Origin: Planctomycetota bacterium
GTDB taxonomy: Bacteria > Planctomycetota > Planctomycetia > Planctomycetales > Planctomycetaceae
NCBI GenBank assembly: GCA_030836185.1
Contig: JAURQH010000006.1
Location: 1 to 63,090, forward strand
Reading direction: 5' to 3'
Length of the DNA: 63,090 nucleotides
Below, piece after piece: positions 18,210-29,516 of this stretch; the stretch's first letter is position 1, and each line of letters begins with the position of its first letter. Below the pieces are notes generated by a model. It ran no database searches and was not told where the DNA came from. It saw nothing but the letters and a program-made list of their open reading frames with translations. The position numbers and the translations under genes are program-made.

Positions 18210-19259
18210 TTAGAACTCTCCGATGACTTCGCCCCCGGACTTCGTTCCGAGAGCACCCCAAACTCCGTAAGGGCTCGCTCCTCCAGAACTTTGAGCCGGA
18301 GTTGGCAGAGCCAGATTTCCGGTGTCAATATTCTCGCTAACAAATCGAACGGCACCATCGGTCATGAGGCAGTGGACGCCTCCGGTGTGAGCACTCGAGG
18401 GTGCCAAGGCGATGTGGGCAGCATCGGCATTCGGATCCACACCTTCAGCACAGGAGGGGCCGTTGGGAGGAAGGATTGTTGTAAATCCCACACGCTCGAC
18501 TTGACCGTCCCATATCTGAGTTCCAAATCGGCCCTTAATTTGCGTGCCCATTCCAGTTTGCCAGTTCGCTCCATCAACAAGCGACAAGCACGCGATAGGA
18601 CTGGTACGAGGCGTTTGGTTCATCGCGACACTCTCAATAATGCGATAGTTTTGTGTATCCACGGCCACGAGAACGAAGTTCGCACGAACATGTTCACTCA
18701 TGGCAATCGTGTTGCTGGTACCATCGAGAATGTCACTGAAGCTGGTGCAGGCACGGTTGCCAAACATTCCGCGAACAGTGGTGCTGTCCCGAGGGTTTTC
18801 AGCAGAGTCACCGACGCAGAATGAATAGCTATTTTGGCGATCTCCTACGGGAGAAAGACCGTCCGAAGGACAAAGTAAACCGGGGATTCGAACATTCCAA
18901 GCTGCCCAAGCCGACCATGCCGAAGGGCCTCCGGGAGGAGTTCCACCTTGGACTTGGTTGAACAGAGGTGCTTGATCGAGGAACGGCATCAGTCCCATAT
19001 ATCCGCTCAAACGACCACGGTTGCTGGTGGCAGAGTTGGTTCCGTCCGTTCCACCTTTACGTGCTGGGAATTTATTGTAGACATCGTGGTAGTTATGAAG
19101 TGCCAACCCCAGTTGTTTCAAGTTGTTTTTGCAGCTTGATCGTCGAGCTGCCTCACGTGCTTGCTGAACGGCTGGTAACAGTAACGCAACCAAAACCGCA
19201 ATAATTGCAATGACAACCAGTAACTCAATCAAAGTGAACCCCCGATGGATTCGTTTCAT
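18210..19259 (-). CDS. DUF1559 pseudopilin-like protein
   Basis: About 349 residues. The N-terminus carries a type IV prepilin-like methylation signal, [20 protein letters not shown], cleaved after the Gly by a prepilin peptidase. The planctomycete-specific [20 protein letters not shown] follows. The DUF1559 body ends with the usual [20 protein letters not shown] signature (about 300-320). Such proteins are surface or pseudopilus components found in many copies per genome. The third of three ATGs (19259) is chosen because GGAG lies six bases before it. It is divergent from a lipoprotein gene of the type that usually accompanies DUF1559 genes. Confidence 0.93.
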   Translation of the reverse strand: MKRIHRGFTLIELLVVIAIIAVLVALLLPAVQQAREAARRSSCKNNLKQLGLALHNYHDVYNKFPARKGGTDGTNSATSNRGRLSGYMGLMPFLDQAPLFNQVQGGTPPGGPSAWSAWAAWNVRIPGLLCPSDGLSPVGDRQNSYSFCVGDSAENPRDSTTVRGMFGNRACTSFSDILDGTSNTIAMSEHVRANFVLVAVDTQNYRIIESVAMNQTPRTSPIACLSLVDGANWQTGMGTQIKGRFGTQIWDGQVERVGFTTILPPNGPSCAEGVDPNADAAHIALAPSSAHTGGVHCLMTDGAVRFVSENIDTGNLALPTPAQSSGGASPYGVWGALGTKSGGEVIGEF

Positions 19260-19501
19260 GTGCATCTCCATTTCTGAGAAGATTTGTGTGTGTGGGCAGC
19301 CTGAATAATATGTGCCCGATCAGAATCAAACCCGGTATGTTTCGCCTCGGACCTAAAATTCCAAAATAATTGATGAAGATTATTTCGCTGCGGGCGGGTA
19401 TCTCAAAAACTTCAGATTTATCAGTCCGAGTGTCTCCGCCGGGGGTTAGAGATTGATCCCGACGACTTCTTTCTGTCGGCCACCCATACACATGCGAGGA
19501 A

Positions 19502-20020
19502 ATGATGAACGCGAACTCTATGACTTTTGGCCGTAAATTGACTTTTGAGACCTGGCCAATCCTGTGTGGAATCCTGTCGATCTGTGTGGCGGGTTGTTCC
19601 TCAAGTAAGGACAGCAGTGCTGATCGACCAGCACGAACAAACGTCTCTGGCCAAGTGGTGTTTCAGGGAAATCCTGTTGCGGGAGCAACCGTGATCCTGT
19701 CTCCGGTCGTTTCCCCGGGAAAAGCAGCATCGGGAGTAACCGACGAGAACGGAAAGTATATGTTGACAACATATGAAAAGGGAGATGGTGCTGTTCCTGG
19801 TGACTATCAGGTGATGGTGCTTAAAGTAAAACCGGAACTAAGCACGCTTCCCAGTGAAGAGAGTGCCGATTATCAAGGCCCGGCATTGGTGAACATGAAG
19901 AGTCCGGGCCCTGAACACCTCATCCCCAAGAAGTATAGCAACATTGCAACTTCGGGCCTAACGGCAACGATTCCGGCAGACGGAAAATTGACAGATCTTA
20001 ATTTCCAACTCTCACTCTAA
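19502..20020 (+). CDS. Lipoprotein with carboxypeptidase-regulatory-like domain
   Basis: A 172-residue protein. A hydrophobic leader ends in the lipobox CVAGC, predicting lipid attachment at the Cys. One transthyretin-like beta-sandwich follows: VSGQVVFQGNPVAGATVILS, TDENGKYMLTTY, GDYQVMVLKV, and IPKKYSNIATSGLTATI near the end. This type commonly partners DUF1559 genes in planctomycetes, and here it is divergent from one; a similar pair is at 61204-62764. The start is uncertain among ATGs at 19502, 19505 and 19520; GAGGA at 19496 favours the first two. Confidence 0.85.
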   Translation: MMNANSMTFGRKLTFETWPILCGILSICVAGCSSSKDSSADRPARTNVSGQVVFQGNPVAGATVILSPVVSPGKAASGVTDENGKYMLTTYEKGDGAVPGDYQVMVLKVKPELSTLPSEESADYQGPALVNMKSPGPEHLIPKKYSNIATSGLTATIPADGKLTDLNFQLSL

Positions 20021-20044
20021 AGCCCTCAGCATTTGGACTCCAGC

Positions 20045-20078
20045 CCCACGTTTCCGAAACTCTCCTTGGGAACGTGGG
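20045..20078. repeat. Hairpin between convergent genes
   Basis: CCCACGTT (20045-20052) and AACGTGGG (20071-20078) form an 8-bp stem. No T-run follows on either strand. It may terminate the lipoprotein or the leftward gltD transcript, or be a repeat-type element. Confidence 0.4.
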
Positions 20079-20156
20079 AAAGGGGAAGGATTTGCAGTAG
20101 TCTGGCTCGCGAAGTGGGTATGTGGAACTCGAACGAGTTGACAATGCTCTTGGAGA

Positions 20157-21650
20157 TTATCCCGGTAGCTGCGTCTTGCCCATTAGGAAGCGGTCGCATT
20201 CGCGAGCCACTTGCCGTCCTTCATTGATGGCCCAGACAATCAGACTTTGACCGCGACGACAGTCACCCGCGGCGAATACGCCGTCGATGTTGGTCGCGTA
20301 TTCTCCGTACTCGGCTTGGAAATTACTGCGAACATCGGTCTTGATGCCCAGTTCGGCAGCAATCGTTTGTTCCGGTCCTGAAAACCCAAGAGCCAGGAAG
20401 CAAAGGTCGGCAGGCCATACTTTTTCGGTACCCGGAATCGGCGTGAACGGAGGGCCTCCTTCGGTCACTTGTTCCCAATCGAGTTCCACAGTTTTCAGGG
20501 CAGTCAGATTGCCTGCGTCGTCTTTTTCGAATTCCAAAGTCTGTGTACTGAAGTGACGAGGATCGTTACCGAACTTAGCCGCCGCTTCTTCGTGACCATA
20601 ATCGACTCGCATGATGCGGGGCCATTGAGGCCAAGGGTTGTTGGGTGATCGCTCGTGAGGAGGTTGCTGGACGATCTCAAAATTGGTCAGGCTTTTACAG
20701 CCATGACGCATCGAAGTTCCCAGGCAATCATTCCCGGTATCTCCACCACCGATCACGATGACATCTTTGTCTTTGGCCGAGATGAAGTTGCCGTCGGTTA
20801 GTTCAGAGTCCATTAAGGACTTGGTGTTTTGATGCAGGAATTCCATTGCGAAGTGAATTCCGTTGGCATCGCGACCGGCAGATTTTGCGAAGAAGTCGTT
20901 CGGCTTGGTTGATCCCACCGCGAGGATGACGGCATCATTCTCTTCAGTCAGTTGCTTGGCGGAGATGTCTTTACCGATTTCGGTGTTCGTCACAAATTTG
21001 ACGCCTTCGTCTTCCATTTGTTTCACACGTCGTTCGACCACATGCTTTTCCAGCTTCATGTTGGGGATGCCGTACATGAGCAAGCCTCCAATACGGTCGG
21101 AACGCTCGTAGACGGTTACGGAATGTCCCACCCGACGAAGTTGTTGTGCAGCGGCGAGACCGGCAGGCCCGGAACCGACAATGGCGACCTTTTTGCCAGT
21201 TTCCTCTTTGGGGAGAACCGGAACGACCCAACCTTCTTCGTAACCACGATCAATGATTGAGACTTCAATGTTTTTGATGGTGACGGGCGGTTCATTGATC
21301 CCCAGCACGCACGAACCTTCGCACGGGGCCGGGCAAACTCGTCCCGTAAATTCGGGGAAGTTGTTGGTCTTATGAAGTCGATCCAGCGCTTCCTTCCACT
21401 GGTTACGATAGACCAGATCATTCCACTCGGGGATCAAATTATTGATCGGGCAGCCTGCCGCCATGTTGGCAATCATCCCGCCGGTGTGACAAAACGGAAC
21501 GCCACAATCCATACAGCGAGCGCCTTGCTCCTGAAGATCCTGCTCGGTGGAGTGATCGTGAAACTCCTTCCAGTCGAGAATCCGCAATAGTGGATCGCGA
21601 TCGGTGGGAAGTCGTCGTGTATATTCTTTAAAGCCGGTCGGTTTACCCAT
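20157..21650 (-). CDS. gltD: Glutamate synthase [NADPH] small subunit
   Basis: A 497-residue flavoprotein that passes electrons from NAD(P)H to the large subunit for glutamate synthesis. It starts [13 protein letters not shown] as in GltD, and has the N-terminal iron-sulfur cysteines ([25 protein letters not shown]). An FAD-binding [17 protein letters not shown] lies near residue 150 and an NAD(P)H-binding [13 protein letters not shown] near 280. The ATG at 21650 is chosen over an upstream TTG because it gives the family N-terminus. It lies 80 bases downstream of gltB on the same strand, forming a gltBD operon. Confidence 0.96.
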   Translation of the reverse strand: MGKPTGFKEYTRRLPTDRDPLLRILDWKEFHDHSTEQDLQEQGARCMDCGVPFCHTGGMIANMAAGCPINNLIPEWNDLVYRNQWKEALDRLHKTNNFPEFTGRVCPAPCEGSCVLGINEPPVTIKNIEVSIIDRGYEEGWVVPVLPKEETGKKVAIVGSGPAGLAAAQQLRRVGHSVTVYERSDRIGGLLMYGIPNMKLEKHVVERRVKQMEDEGVKFVTNTEIGKDISAKQLTEENDAVILAVGSTKPNDFFAKSAGRDANGIHFAMEFLHQNTKSLMDSELTDGNFISAKDKDVIVIGGGDTGNDCLGTSMRHGCKSLTNFEIVQQPPHERSPNNPWPQWPRIMRVDYGHEEAAAKFGNDPRHFSTQTLEFEKDDAGNLTALKTVELDWEQVTEGGPPFTPIPGTEKVWPADLCFLALGFSGPEQTIAAELGIKTDVRSNFQAEYGEYATNIDGVFAAGDCRRGQSLIVWAINEGRQVARECDRFLMGKTQLPG

Positions 21651-21730
21651 TGTCAGTGAATCCGTGATCAATATTTATCGTGGTGTGTGGTTTTAATGGA
21701 ATTCTGTTTCGATTCGCCAAGCGGCGTGCT

Positions 21731-24700
21731 TTATCCCGCTGCTGTTTCTGCGGCGAGTTCTTTCAGAGCCCGTTTGTAGTCAACCGGCATTACTTTTTTG
21801 AACTTTGGCAATTCGGTGTTCCAGTTGTCGAGAATGTTTTTCGCGACCGTTGAACCGGTGTAGCGGTAATGGTTTTCGAGCAACTCGCGAAGCTCGGCAA
21901 TACATTCTTCCTCGGCCATCGCTTCGAGTTCCACCATCTGCATATTACAGTTCTCAAGCAGTTTTTCGTCCGGGTCGTAAATGTAGGCGATACCGCCCGA
22001 CATTCCGGCTGCCAAATTACGTCCTGTCGGGCCGATGATGACGGCTCGTCCGCCGGTCATATATTCCAAAGCATGATCGCCGACACCTTCAACGACGGTT
22101 TTCGCTCCCGAGTTCCGCACACAAAAACGCTCTGCCGCGATCCCTCGGAAGTAAGCCTCACCTTCGGTGGCTCCGTACAAAGCGACGTTTCCAAGCAGAA
22201 TATTCTCTTCGGGAACGAAGGTGCAATTATCGTGAGGACGGATGATGATCTTCGCTCCACAGAGACCTTTACCAACGAAATCGTTCGCGTCTCCCTCCAG
22301 GTTGAAGGTGATTCCGCTCGCCCCCCAAGCACCCAGAGATTGACCGGCTGACCCTCGCAAGTTGATGCGGATGGTATCTTCCGGTAAGCCTTCGGCTCCC
22401 CATTTCTTCGAGATGTGGTGCGAGAGCATTGTCCCAAAGGCTCGGTCGAGGTTTTCGATTTCAATCGGGAACTCAACAGGAGTTCCTTCATTGATGGCCA
22501 CCCAGGATTTTTCAATCGCTCGATTGTCGAGGACTTCTTCCAAACCATGATCTTGCGACATCGTGCAATAAGTATCGACGTTGTCGTGTGGTGGTTGGGC
22601 GGGAGCCAACACCGCTGAAAAATCGAGGCCGCGTGCCTTCCAATGATCGATAGCCGTGTTCGTTTCGAGCATATCAACACGTCCCACCATCTCGTTGATG
22701 GTTCGGAAGCCGAGTTCGGCCATGATCTGACGGCACTCCTCTGCCACGAGGAACAGATAGTTAACAACGTGTTCCGGCTTACCCTCGAACTTCTTACGAA
22801 GTTCAGGGTCTTGCGTGGCAATACCGACAGGACAAGTGTTGAGATGGCATTTCCGCATCATGATGCACCCCATCGTGATCAGTGGTGCGGTTGCGAAGCC
22901 GTACTCTTCGGCGCCAAGCAACGTGGCCATTACCACATCACGACCAGTTTTCAGTTGTCCATCGGTCTGGATGCGAACGCGGCTGCGCAGGTCATTCATG
23001 ACGAGTGTCTGGTGGGTTTCGGAAAGTCCGAGTTCCCAAGGCAAGCCTGCATGTTTCACCGAGGTCAGCGGCGAAGCACCAGTCCCGCCGTCGTGTCCGG
23101 CGATCAGAATGTTATCCGCTTTGCCTTTCGCAACTCCCGCAGCAATCGTACCGACACCCACTTCAGAAACCAGTTTCACACTGACACGTGCAGTCGGGTT
23201 GGCGTTCTTCAAGTCGAAGATCAATTGCGAAAGGTCTTCAATCGAATAAATGTCGTGGTGCGGAGGAGGTGAAATCAATCCCACGCCAGGAGTCGAGTGA
23301 CGAGTGGCGGCGATAATTTTATTCACCTTGTGACCCGGAAGTTCTCCTCCTTCACCCGGCTTGGCTCCTTGAGCCATCTTGATCTGTAACTCATCTGCGT
23401 TGGTGAGATAGTAACTGGTCACACCAAAACGGCCTGAAGCAATTTGCTTGATTGCCGAACGCTTGGAGTCGCCGTTTTCCATCGGCTCAAAGCGAGAGTA
23501 ATCTTCGCCTCCTTCGCCCGTGTTACTCTTACCGCCGAGACGATTCATGGCAATCGCCAATGTCTCGTGAGCTTCTGCCGAAATTGAGCCATAACTCATG
23601 GCTCCGGTGCAAAATCGCTTGACGATTTCCGCAGCCGGTTCGACTTCTTCAATCGGAACAGGAGTGCCTGTTTTGAATTTCAGCAATCCACGCAATTGGC
23701 ATTGACGAGTCGATTCTTCATTGACCAGCTTCGAGAAACGGGCATAGGCATTTTTGTCGCCCGTTCGTGCCGCATTTTGAATCTCGGAGATTGTAAATGG
23801 ATTCCAGGAGTGATTTTCACCCTTTTTACGCCAGGCATACAATCCCGGATTTGGCAATATCGGCAACCGATTTTCAGCACGTTCGGGGAAACCGAGATTA
23901 TGCCGACGAATCGCTTCGTCTGCGAGGACATCGAATCCAATACCCTTGATTCGTGAGGCTGTCCCTCGGAAACATTTTTCGATGACTTCTTCATTGAGCC
24001 CAACCGCTTCGAAAATTTGGGCTCCTTTGTAACTTTGCAAAGTCGAGATACCCATCTTGGCCATCACCTTGAGAATGCCTTGCTTTGTCGCTTTGCGATA
24101 CCGCTCGACAATTCGTGCATCTGTGTATGATTCTTCCAGCAGGCCATCTTCGCGTGCCTGGATAAGTGCTTCAATCGCAAGATAAGGATTGATGGCATCG
24201 GCACCGAATCCGGTCAAGAGACAGAAGTGATGGACTTCTCTCGCTTCACCGGTTTCTACGACAATCCCAATGCGAGTTCGCAATTGATTGCGGACAAGGT
24301 AATGATGCAGAGCACCCGTTGCCAACAAGGCCGAGACTGCGACGCGATCTTGTCCCACATTTCGGTCGGATAACAAAACCAGATTGTATCCATCTGTGAT
24401 GGCCTGTTCGGCTTCCTGACAGATACGGTCAATCGTCGTTTTGATGCCATCCGGTCCTTCCGAACGGTCAAAGGTCATATCGATGGTCTTGGTTTTCCAA
24501 CCGCGATGATCGAGAGCTTTGAGTGATGCTAATTCCGGCTTCGAGAGAATCGGATGCGGGATCAACAGACGATGACATTGCTCTTCGGTCGTTTCCAGCA
24601 AGTTGCCTTCGGGACCGATGAAACATTCCAGCGACATGATGATCTCTTCCCGCGTCGAATCGATGGGCGGGTTGGTCACTTGAGCAAACAGTTGCTTAAA

Positions 24701-26329
24701 GTAATCGTAAGACATTCTCGGTTGATCACTGAGAATCGCGAGCGCGGCATCGTCTCCCATCGAGCCGAGGGGATCTTTCACAGTACGGATCATGGGCATC
24801 AGCATGAACTGTAATGTTTCAATTGAGTAACCAAACGACTGCATCCGATTCAGTAACTCGTTGGTGTCGTAATCGGGAGTCACTTCCTGTTGGGGAAGTT
24901 CGTTGAGTGTGATGCGTTGATTTTTGAGCCACTCGGTATAAGGACGACGTGTGGCGTAGTCATGCTTCAACTCGTCATCAGAGATGATTCGTTGGGCTTC
25001 AAAATCGACGAGGAACATTTTCCCGGGTTGCAAACGTCCTTTGATTTTGACGTTCTTGGGTTCTACATCCAGCACACCCACTTCGCTCGCCATGATGACT
25101 TTATCATCGTGCGTGACGTAAAAGCGGCTGGGGCGTAATCCGTTGCGGTCGAGTGTGGCACCGATGTATTTTCCATCAGTGAAGCAGATCGAAGCCGGGC
25201 CGTCCCACGGTTCCTGAATCGCAGAGTGGTATTCGTAGAAGGCACGTTTTTCTTCGGAGAAGTTATGATGATTCTGCCACGCTTCGGGAATCATCATCAT
25301 CATGGCTTCAGGGATTTCACGACCGGCATGCAAGAGCATTTCCAAGGCGTTGTCAAAGTTCCCGGAGTCCGAACAGGTCGGATCGCAAATCGGAAAGATC
25401 TTTTGTAATTCTTCGCCAAACAATTCACTTTTCATCACACCCTGGCGTGCAGTCAACCAGTTGACGTTGCCGCGAAGTGTATTGATCTCGCCGTTATGGC
25501 TCATAAATCGACAAGGTTGAGCACGGTCCCATGACGGGAAAGTGTTCGTCGAAAAACGTGAGTGGACCATCGCCAGATGACTCTCGAAATCCGGGTCGTG
25601 CAAGTCGATGTAGTATTTGAAGACCTGCTCTGAAGTCAGCATCCCTTTGTAGATGATCACTTTCGTTGAGAGCGAACACATATAGAATTTGGTTTCGTCG
25701 GCAATGCCTTCAAAATGAATCTTATTCGAAGAGCGTTTTGCGATCAGAAACAGTTGTCGTTCGAGAGCTTCTTGATCCAAACCCTCTGCCGCACCGATGA
25801 AGAGTTGTTCGATATGTGGTTCGGACAACATGGCTGTCTTGCCGACGTTGGCCCCCTTGGCATCAACGGGCATCTTCCGCCAACCCAGCAATGTTTGACC
25901 TTGTTCTTCAATAATATTTTCAACCGATTGTTTGCAAAGATACCGTTGAGTTTCATCGTGGGGGAGAAATATATTTCCGACGCCGTATTTGCCATCTTCG
26001 GGTAATTCGATCCCGAGATCTCGTTGGGCGACTTTACGCAAGAACGAGTAGGGTAATCCGGTCAGCATGCCGGCTCCGTCACCGGTATTCGCATCACAAC
26101 CACAACCACCACGATGGTCCATATGGCGCAACACGCGTTCCGCGTCCATGATGATTTGATGAGACGGTTCGCCTTTGATATTGGCGACAAAACCGATACC
26201 ACAGTTATCCTTCTCGTTGGCAGGGTCGTACAAACCGGTCTTTCCGGGGCGTCCCAATTGCTGACGAGACGTGGATTGTGGAGTTTCGGATTGTGGAGCG
26301 AGCTGATTTTCTGGGTTCGATAGCGTCAT
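21731..26329 (-). CDS. gltB: Glutamate synthase large subunit
   Basis: A 1532-residue enzyme that converts 2-oxoglutarate and glutamine to two glutamates. The order is: a 42-residue propeptide, then the class II glutamine amidotransferase with nucleophile C43 (DNCGIGF); a central domain; the FMN synthase domain with [14 protein letters not shown] and [17 protein letters not shown]; the 3Fe-4S cysteines in [15 protein letters not shown]; and the C-terminal GXGXG beta-helix ([11 protein letters not shown]). Length and order match bacterial GltB. It is followed by gltD and preceded on the same strand by a LysR regulator gene, the likely control. Confidence 0.98.
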   Translation of the reverse strand: MTLSNPENQLAPQSETPQSTSRQQLGRPGKTGLYDPANEKDNCGIGFVANIKGEPSHQIIMDAERVLRHMDHRGGCGCDANTGDGAGMLTGLPYSFLRKVAQRDLGIELPEDGKYGVGNIFLPHDETQRYLCKQSVENIIEEQGQTLLGWRKMPVDAKGANVGKTAMLSEPHIEQLFIGAAEGLDQEALERQLFLIAKRSSNKIHFEGIADETKFYMCSLSTKVIIYKGMLTSEQVFKYYIDLHDPDFESHLAMVHSRFSTNTFPSWDRAQPCRFMSHNGEINTLRGNVNWLTARQGVMKSELFGEELQKIFPICDPTCSDSGNFDNALEMLLHAGREIPEAMMMMIPEAWQNHHNFSEEKRAFYEYHSAIQEPWDGPASICFTDGKYIGATLDRNGLRPSRFYVTHDDKVIMASEVGVLDVEPKNVKIKGRLQPGKMFLVDFEAQRIISDDELKHDYATRRPYTEWLKNQRITLNELPQQEVTPDYDTNELLNRMQSFGYSIETLQFMLMPMIRTVKDPLGSMGDDAALAILSDQPRMSYDYFKQLFAQVTNPPIDSTREEIIMSLECFIGPEGNLLETTEEQCHRLLIPHPILSKPELASLKALDHRGWKTKTIDMTFDRSEGPDGIKTTIDRICQEAEQAITDGYNLVLLSDRNVGQDRVAVSALLATGALHHYLVRNQLRTRIGIVVETGEAREVHHFCLLTGFGADAINPYLAIEALIQAREDGLLEESYTDARIVERYRKATKQGILKVMAKMGISTLQSYKGAQIFEAVGLNEEVIEKCFRGTASRIKGIGFDVLADEAIRRHNLGFPERAENRLPILPNPGLYAWRKKGENHSWNPFTISEIQNAARTGDKNAYARFSKLVNEESTRQCQLRGLLKFKTGTPVPIEEVEPAAEIVKRFCTGAMSYGSISAEAHETLAIAMNRLGGKSNTGEGGEDYSRFEPMENGDSKRSAIKQIASGRFGVTSYYLTNADELQIKMAQGAKPGEGGELPGHKVNKIIAATRHSTPGVGLISPPPHHDIYSIEDLSQLIFDLKNANPTARVSVKLVSEVGVGTIAAGVAKGKADNILIAGHDGGTGASPLTSVKHAGLPWELGLSETHQTLVMNDLRSRVRIQTDGQLKTGRDVVMATLLGAEEYGFATAPLITMGCIMMRKCHLNTCPVGIATQDPELRKKFEGKPEHVVNYLFLVAEECRQIMAELGFRTINEMVGRVDMLETNTAIDHWKARGLDFSAVLAPAQPPHDNVDTYCTMSQDHGLEEVLDNRAIEKSWVAINEGTPVEFPIEIENLDRAFGTMLSHHISKKWGAEGLPEDTIRINLRGSAGQSLGAWGASGITFNLEGDANDFVGKGLCGAKIIIRPHDNCTFVPEENILLGNVALYGATEGEAYFRGIAAERFCVRNSGAKTVVEGVGDHALEYMTGGRAVIIGPTGRNLAAGMSGGIAYIYDPDEKLLENCNMQMVELEAMAEEECIAELRELLENHYRYTGSTVAKNILDNWNTELPKFKKVMPVDYKRALKELAAETAAG

Positions 26330-26489
26330 GATCTGTCTCTGTGTATTTCGTTTCGCTGGTTGTTGTGTGTGTTATGTTTATCTTGTTGAGGTCTTGGTCA
26401 GTCGTCTGTTTTGAATGATTTCTCTCGTCGTTTGCGGGGAGAGGTTCCTCGCGGGGCAATTCCGTAATCCATCTCTGGAAGAAAGAAAC

Positions 26490-26510
26490 CGCGAAGTTAG
26501 CATCTTCGCG
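26490..26510 (-). terminator. Hairpin after the LysR gene
   Basis: CGCGAAG (26490-26496) and CTTCGCG (26504-26510) form a perfect 7-bp GC-rich stem with a 7-base loop. On the minus strand a T-rich tract (GTTTCTTTCTTCC) follows. It begins four bases after the LysR stop codon, so gltB probably has its own promoter in the remaining intergenic space. Confidence 0.65.
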
Positions 26511-26514
26511 AATC

Positions 26515-27456
26515 TCAGGTTTGCCGAGTCGCAACCCCCGGTTCGATGGTTGCCGCCTCGGAAATTTCTATCGGCTTCCCATCCGATTTCAACAACTCGA
26601 TAAACTTACGAGCTGCCGGTGAAAAACGCCGCCTGCGTTTGGAGACGATTCCCAAAGGTCTCGTCCAATCGACATCCGTGAGAGGGATGGCGTGAAGCAA
26701 TTCGAGCTCAACTTCTCGCTCGACTGTTTCTGACGGCAGAAAGGCAATCCCGCTGCCGATTTCCACATCCCTTTTGATGTTCTCAATATTATCGAATTCG
26801 TGCCGAATCTTCAGTCCTACGCCCGCCTTTTTCAGCCAGCGATCCAGTTTTTTCCGAATTGGCAACTCGCTCGTAAAGGCAATCCACGCTTCACCTTCCA
26901 ATTCGTGCAAGTCGACTTCCGATCGTTCGCAGAGTGGATGACCGGCGGGAAGAACTAATTGAATCGATTGTTCCTGCCACGGTTCCGATTGAAATTCGCC
27001 CGCATCCCTGGGAAACGAAACCAAACCGAGTTCCGCAATTTCCTCTTGGACGTGCTGGTAGACAACATCTGGGTGAGCGTACTCAACCTCAATCACAGCA
27101 TCGGGATAAAGTTCTTGGAATGCTTTGATGTAGCGATCCATGCGGAGCAGGCCGATGGAGTAAATCGCCGAAATTTGCAGTGTTCCTGTGACGCGATTCT
27201 CAATTTCCTGCACATTCTGTTCGAGCTTCTCCAAAGAAGCCAGAATCCCCCGCACTCCATCCAGATAATATTTCCCGGCTTCCGTCAGTCCCAAAGGACG
27301 TTGAGAGCGGTCAATCAACTGACAATTAAGCTTTTCTTCCAGCGCATGCACAGCCTGAGACGCAGCCGGTTGCGAGATCTGATGCTGTTCTGCCGCTTTG
27401 GAAAAAGAGCGGCAGGCAGCGACATCGCAGAAGATTTTGACGTTTCGCAGGTGCAT
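26515..27456 (-). CDS. LysR-family transcriptional regulator, probably of gltBD
   Basis: A 313-residue regulator. The N-terminal winged helix-turn-helix (FSKAAEQHQISQPAASQAVHAL, about residues 18-40 in two parts) is followed by a linker helix. The effector domain starts with GTLQISAIYSIGL, and a second lobe includes ESTSELPIRKK-like contacts (AFTSELPIRKKL). It lies directly upstream of gltB on the same strand, as does GltC-type control in other bacteria, though GltC is usually divergent. The effector is unknown; 2-oxoglutarate or glutamate would fit. A 17-bp palindrome just before its start codon suggests autoregulation. Confidence 0.9.
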   Translation of the reverse strand: MHLRNVKIFCDVAACRSFSKAAEQHQISQPAASQAVHALEEKLNCQLIDRSQRPLGLTEAGKYYLDGVRGILASLEKLEQNVQEIENRVTGTLQISAIYSIGLLRMDRYIKAFQELYPDAVIEVEYAHPDVVYQHVQEEIAELGLVSFPRDAGEFQSEPWQEQSIQLVLPAGHPLCERSEVDLHELEGEAWIAFTSELPIRKKLDRWLKKAGVGLKIRHEFDNIENIKRDVEIGSGIAFLPSETVEREVELELLHAIPLTDVDWTRPLGIVSKRRRRFSPAARKFIELLKSDGKPIEISEAATIEPGVATRQT

Positions 27457-27462
27457 GATTTG

Positions 27463-27479
27463 TATAAGCGATGCTTATA
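27463..27479. promoter_or_regulatory. LysR-type operator palindrome
   Basis: TATAAGC-GAT-GCTTATA is a perfect 7-3-7 inverted repeat that satisfies the T-N11-A rule of LysR boxes. It begins seven bases before the LysR start codon, so the bound regulator could block its own transcription or translation. No equally good copy was seen in the 185-base gap before gltB. Confidence 0.65.
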
Positions 27480-27657
27480 GTGTGTGTGGAGACGATAAGA
27501 AATCCTGATGAAAAATTATGGCGAGTGTCCATGCGGAGGTCAAGGGGGCGGGATTCCCTGCACTCACGCCGCGAAATTGATTGTCACCTGATCTCTGGCT
27601 GCGTTACGATCAAATCAGGGATTCGTGTATTGCCAAAAGATTGAGGGGTTCTTGCCC

Positions 27658-28185
27658 ATGAAGAAAATCCTGCAGAAAAAATATCTCGTCCCTGTTGGCA
27701 TTCTTGCAGCAATTTTTGGCTTCGCACGTTACTGGTATCACCAAAATTATCCCTATGGATGGAGCCATTGCTGCGAGACGCAGCTTTCATTTGCTCTTAG
27801 AGATTATGCAGATCGACATGGAGGAAAATTCCCTCATGGAGGTTCATCCCCCGAGGCTTCTCTGGGCTTACTCTATCCTCGCGACGCCAATGCTTATCTT
27901 CTCTCTGGTAAGATAGCGCCTCCTGAACAAACGGAAACGGTCTTGGTAAGTGGTGGAACACTCACTCCTGAAACTTGCGGCTGGAATTACGTCGAAGGCC
28001 TCACGAACAATGACAATCCCGAACTGGCTCTCTTTTGGTGCAAAGAGCCACTCGGTCATAATGGGGACATCCGTGATGGCTTTGTCGTTTGGAAAGTTTC
28101 TGGTTCCAAAGAGTATGTTTCCTTGACCGACTGGGAAGAATTTCTTAATCGACAGGAGGAACTTATGTCGCAAAGAGTCCCTTGA
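27658..28185 (+). CDS. Small membrane-anchored protein of unknown function
   Basis: About 175 residues. An N-terminal helix (YLVPVGILAAIFGFARYWY) anchors it, and the rest is predicted outside the cytoplasm. It contains HCCETQLSFALRDYADRHGG and a Pro/Gly-rich FPHGGSSPEASLGLLYP, reminiscent of planctomycete pseudopilin-type minor proteins but without the methylation motif. Cys residues (C-C, ETCGW, FWCKE) could form disulfides. The ATG at 27658 is chosen because GAGGGG lies nine bases upstream. It is convergent with the CE15-like gene. Confidence 0.6.
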   Translation: MKKILQKKYLVPVGILAAIFGFARYWYHQNYPYGWSHCCETQLSFALRDYADRHGGKFPHGGSSPEASLGLLYPRDANAYLLSGKIAPPEQTETVLVSGGTLTPETCGWNYVEGLTNNDNPELALFWCKEPLGHNGDIRDGFVVWKVSGSKEYVSLTDWEEFLNRQEELMSQRVP

Positions 28186-28206
28186 TCACTCTTGAAAGTT
28201 GAAGAG

Positions 28207-29469
28207 CTACTTTTTGAACTGACCATCCACGAAGTCGAGGAACCAGTCCCAGTCTTGTTGTTCCAGGCCGTGACCGCCGGTCCGCACGTGATACCCGGTT
28301 TGACCGACGTGACGGGGAGAATTGAGGGCCGGCATCGACGGATTCGTGATCGACTTTTTGCCCAGCAATTGGAACACCGACGCCGAATTGATGAGCGAGG
28401 TGTATTCGCCGTGAGGATCGGCCCACAAATCTTCATCGGCACTCGTCACATAAACTCCCCGCGGAGCAATCAACCCCATCAATTGATGTTGGTCGATGGG
28501 CAGTTCATTCTCGCGACCAGCATACTCGGCAAAAGGTGGGCAAAACCAATGTGGAAAACTACTTGTGATCCGAGCGACCGTTTCGCCATAAGACCGGCGC
28601 GTTAACGCCGCTCCTCCACAACCGGAGTTATTACTATAGGCGACTGCGAAGCGAGTATCTTCCGCGGCGGTCCAAAGTGACGACTTCCCGCCTCGCGAGT
28701 GACCGACGATGGCCACGTGCTTGGCGTTGATTGCATCGACTGTCTCCAGATGATCGAGAATTCGACTTGCTCCCCAACCCCACGCGGACAGAGACCGCCA
28801 GGCTTTGTCTTCGGGCGGCTTACCATTTGCGAAGAAACTCCGTACTCCCTGTGCGTATCCATCTTTCTTATCGGGACATACATCGGAGGTATGAAAGGAC
28901 GCCGTCGCGTAACCACGTGCGATCAAGGTCCTCACGGGCCAGAAGGGGTCGTGTTCTTCGATCACTTTGTCCAGCGAAAGAAAATAGCGATTGTTAATGT
29001 GGATGACCGCCGGGACAGGTTGTTGTTTGCCATTCGGAATGAACAACGTGAACGGGTACGAATAATTGCGTTCACCAATTGTGATGGTCACTTTCATACT
29101 GCGACCAGTCGCCGCACCATCGAACAGGTCTTTCTTTTCTTCGAGAAGTTCATACGTCACCACATACTCTGTCTCGGGACGATTGCCGTACATCGTGTCA
29201 CGGAAAAGTTGGAGTAATTCGGGACGACGCAAGTTCTTCCAACTGGTCGGATTGGTGATCTCTTGACCGTCCTGAGAAACCAATGCATCGGGAAGTTGAT
29301 AGTCGGGGACCTTCGACTCTTGATAATTGAATGCACCACTGCGAGCTTCAAACTTTTCGATGACATCGGGCCGAGCCGTCCAAGGTGTCTTCTTCTCTTC
29401 CGCTTGCGCACTTGAAATACCGCACAATAAAAGTAGAGCCAGCAAGACTTTTTGTGAGCGTTGCATCAT
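28207..29469 (-). CDS. CE15-like (glucuronoyl esterase-type) secreted esterase
   Basis: A 420-residue alpha/beta hydrolase. A signal peptide ends SSAQA at residue 23. The nucleophile elbow is GHSRGGKSSLW with Ser258, followed by the conserved NNSGCGGAALTRR and YGET typical of bacterial CE15 esterases. The catalytic His is H400 in RTGGHGLEQQDW. CE15 enzymes cut ester bonds between glucuronic acid on xylan and lignin alcohols; marine homologues may act on other uronic esters. It follows the DUF1501 gene by 47 bases in a leftward cluster. Confidence 0.85.
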   Translation of the reverse strand: MMQRSQKVLLALLLLCGISSAQAEEKKTPWTARPDVIEKFEARSGAFNYQESKVPDYQLPDALVSQDGQEITNPTSWKNLRRPELLQLFRDTMYGNRPETEYVVTYELLEEKKDLFDGAATGRSMKVTITIGERNYSYPFTLFIPNGKQQPVPAVIHINNRYFLSLDKVIEEHDPFWPVRTLIARGYATASFHTSDVCPDKKDGYAQGVRSFFANGKPPEDKAWRSLSAWGWGASRILDHLETVDAINAKHVAIVGHSRGGKSSLWTAAEDTRFAVAYSNNSGCGGAALTRRSYGETVARITSSFPHWFCPPFAEYAGRENELPIDQHQLMGLIAPRGVYVTSADEDLWADPHGEYTSLINSASVFQLLGKKSITNPSMPALNSPRHVGQTGYHVRTGGHGLEQQDWDWFLDFVDGQFKK

Positions 29470-29516
29470 GTGAGTCGTATTCCTGATCTGTTTTTTTGAG
29501 TGTTATGAGTTCTTCG

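Noticed and set aside
22057-22821. Long antisense-frame product inside gltB
   Set aside because: Entirely within gltB on the same strand in another frame, basic low-complexity composition without family features.
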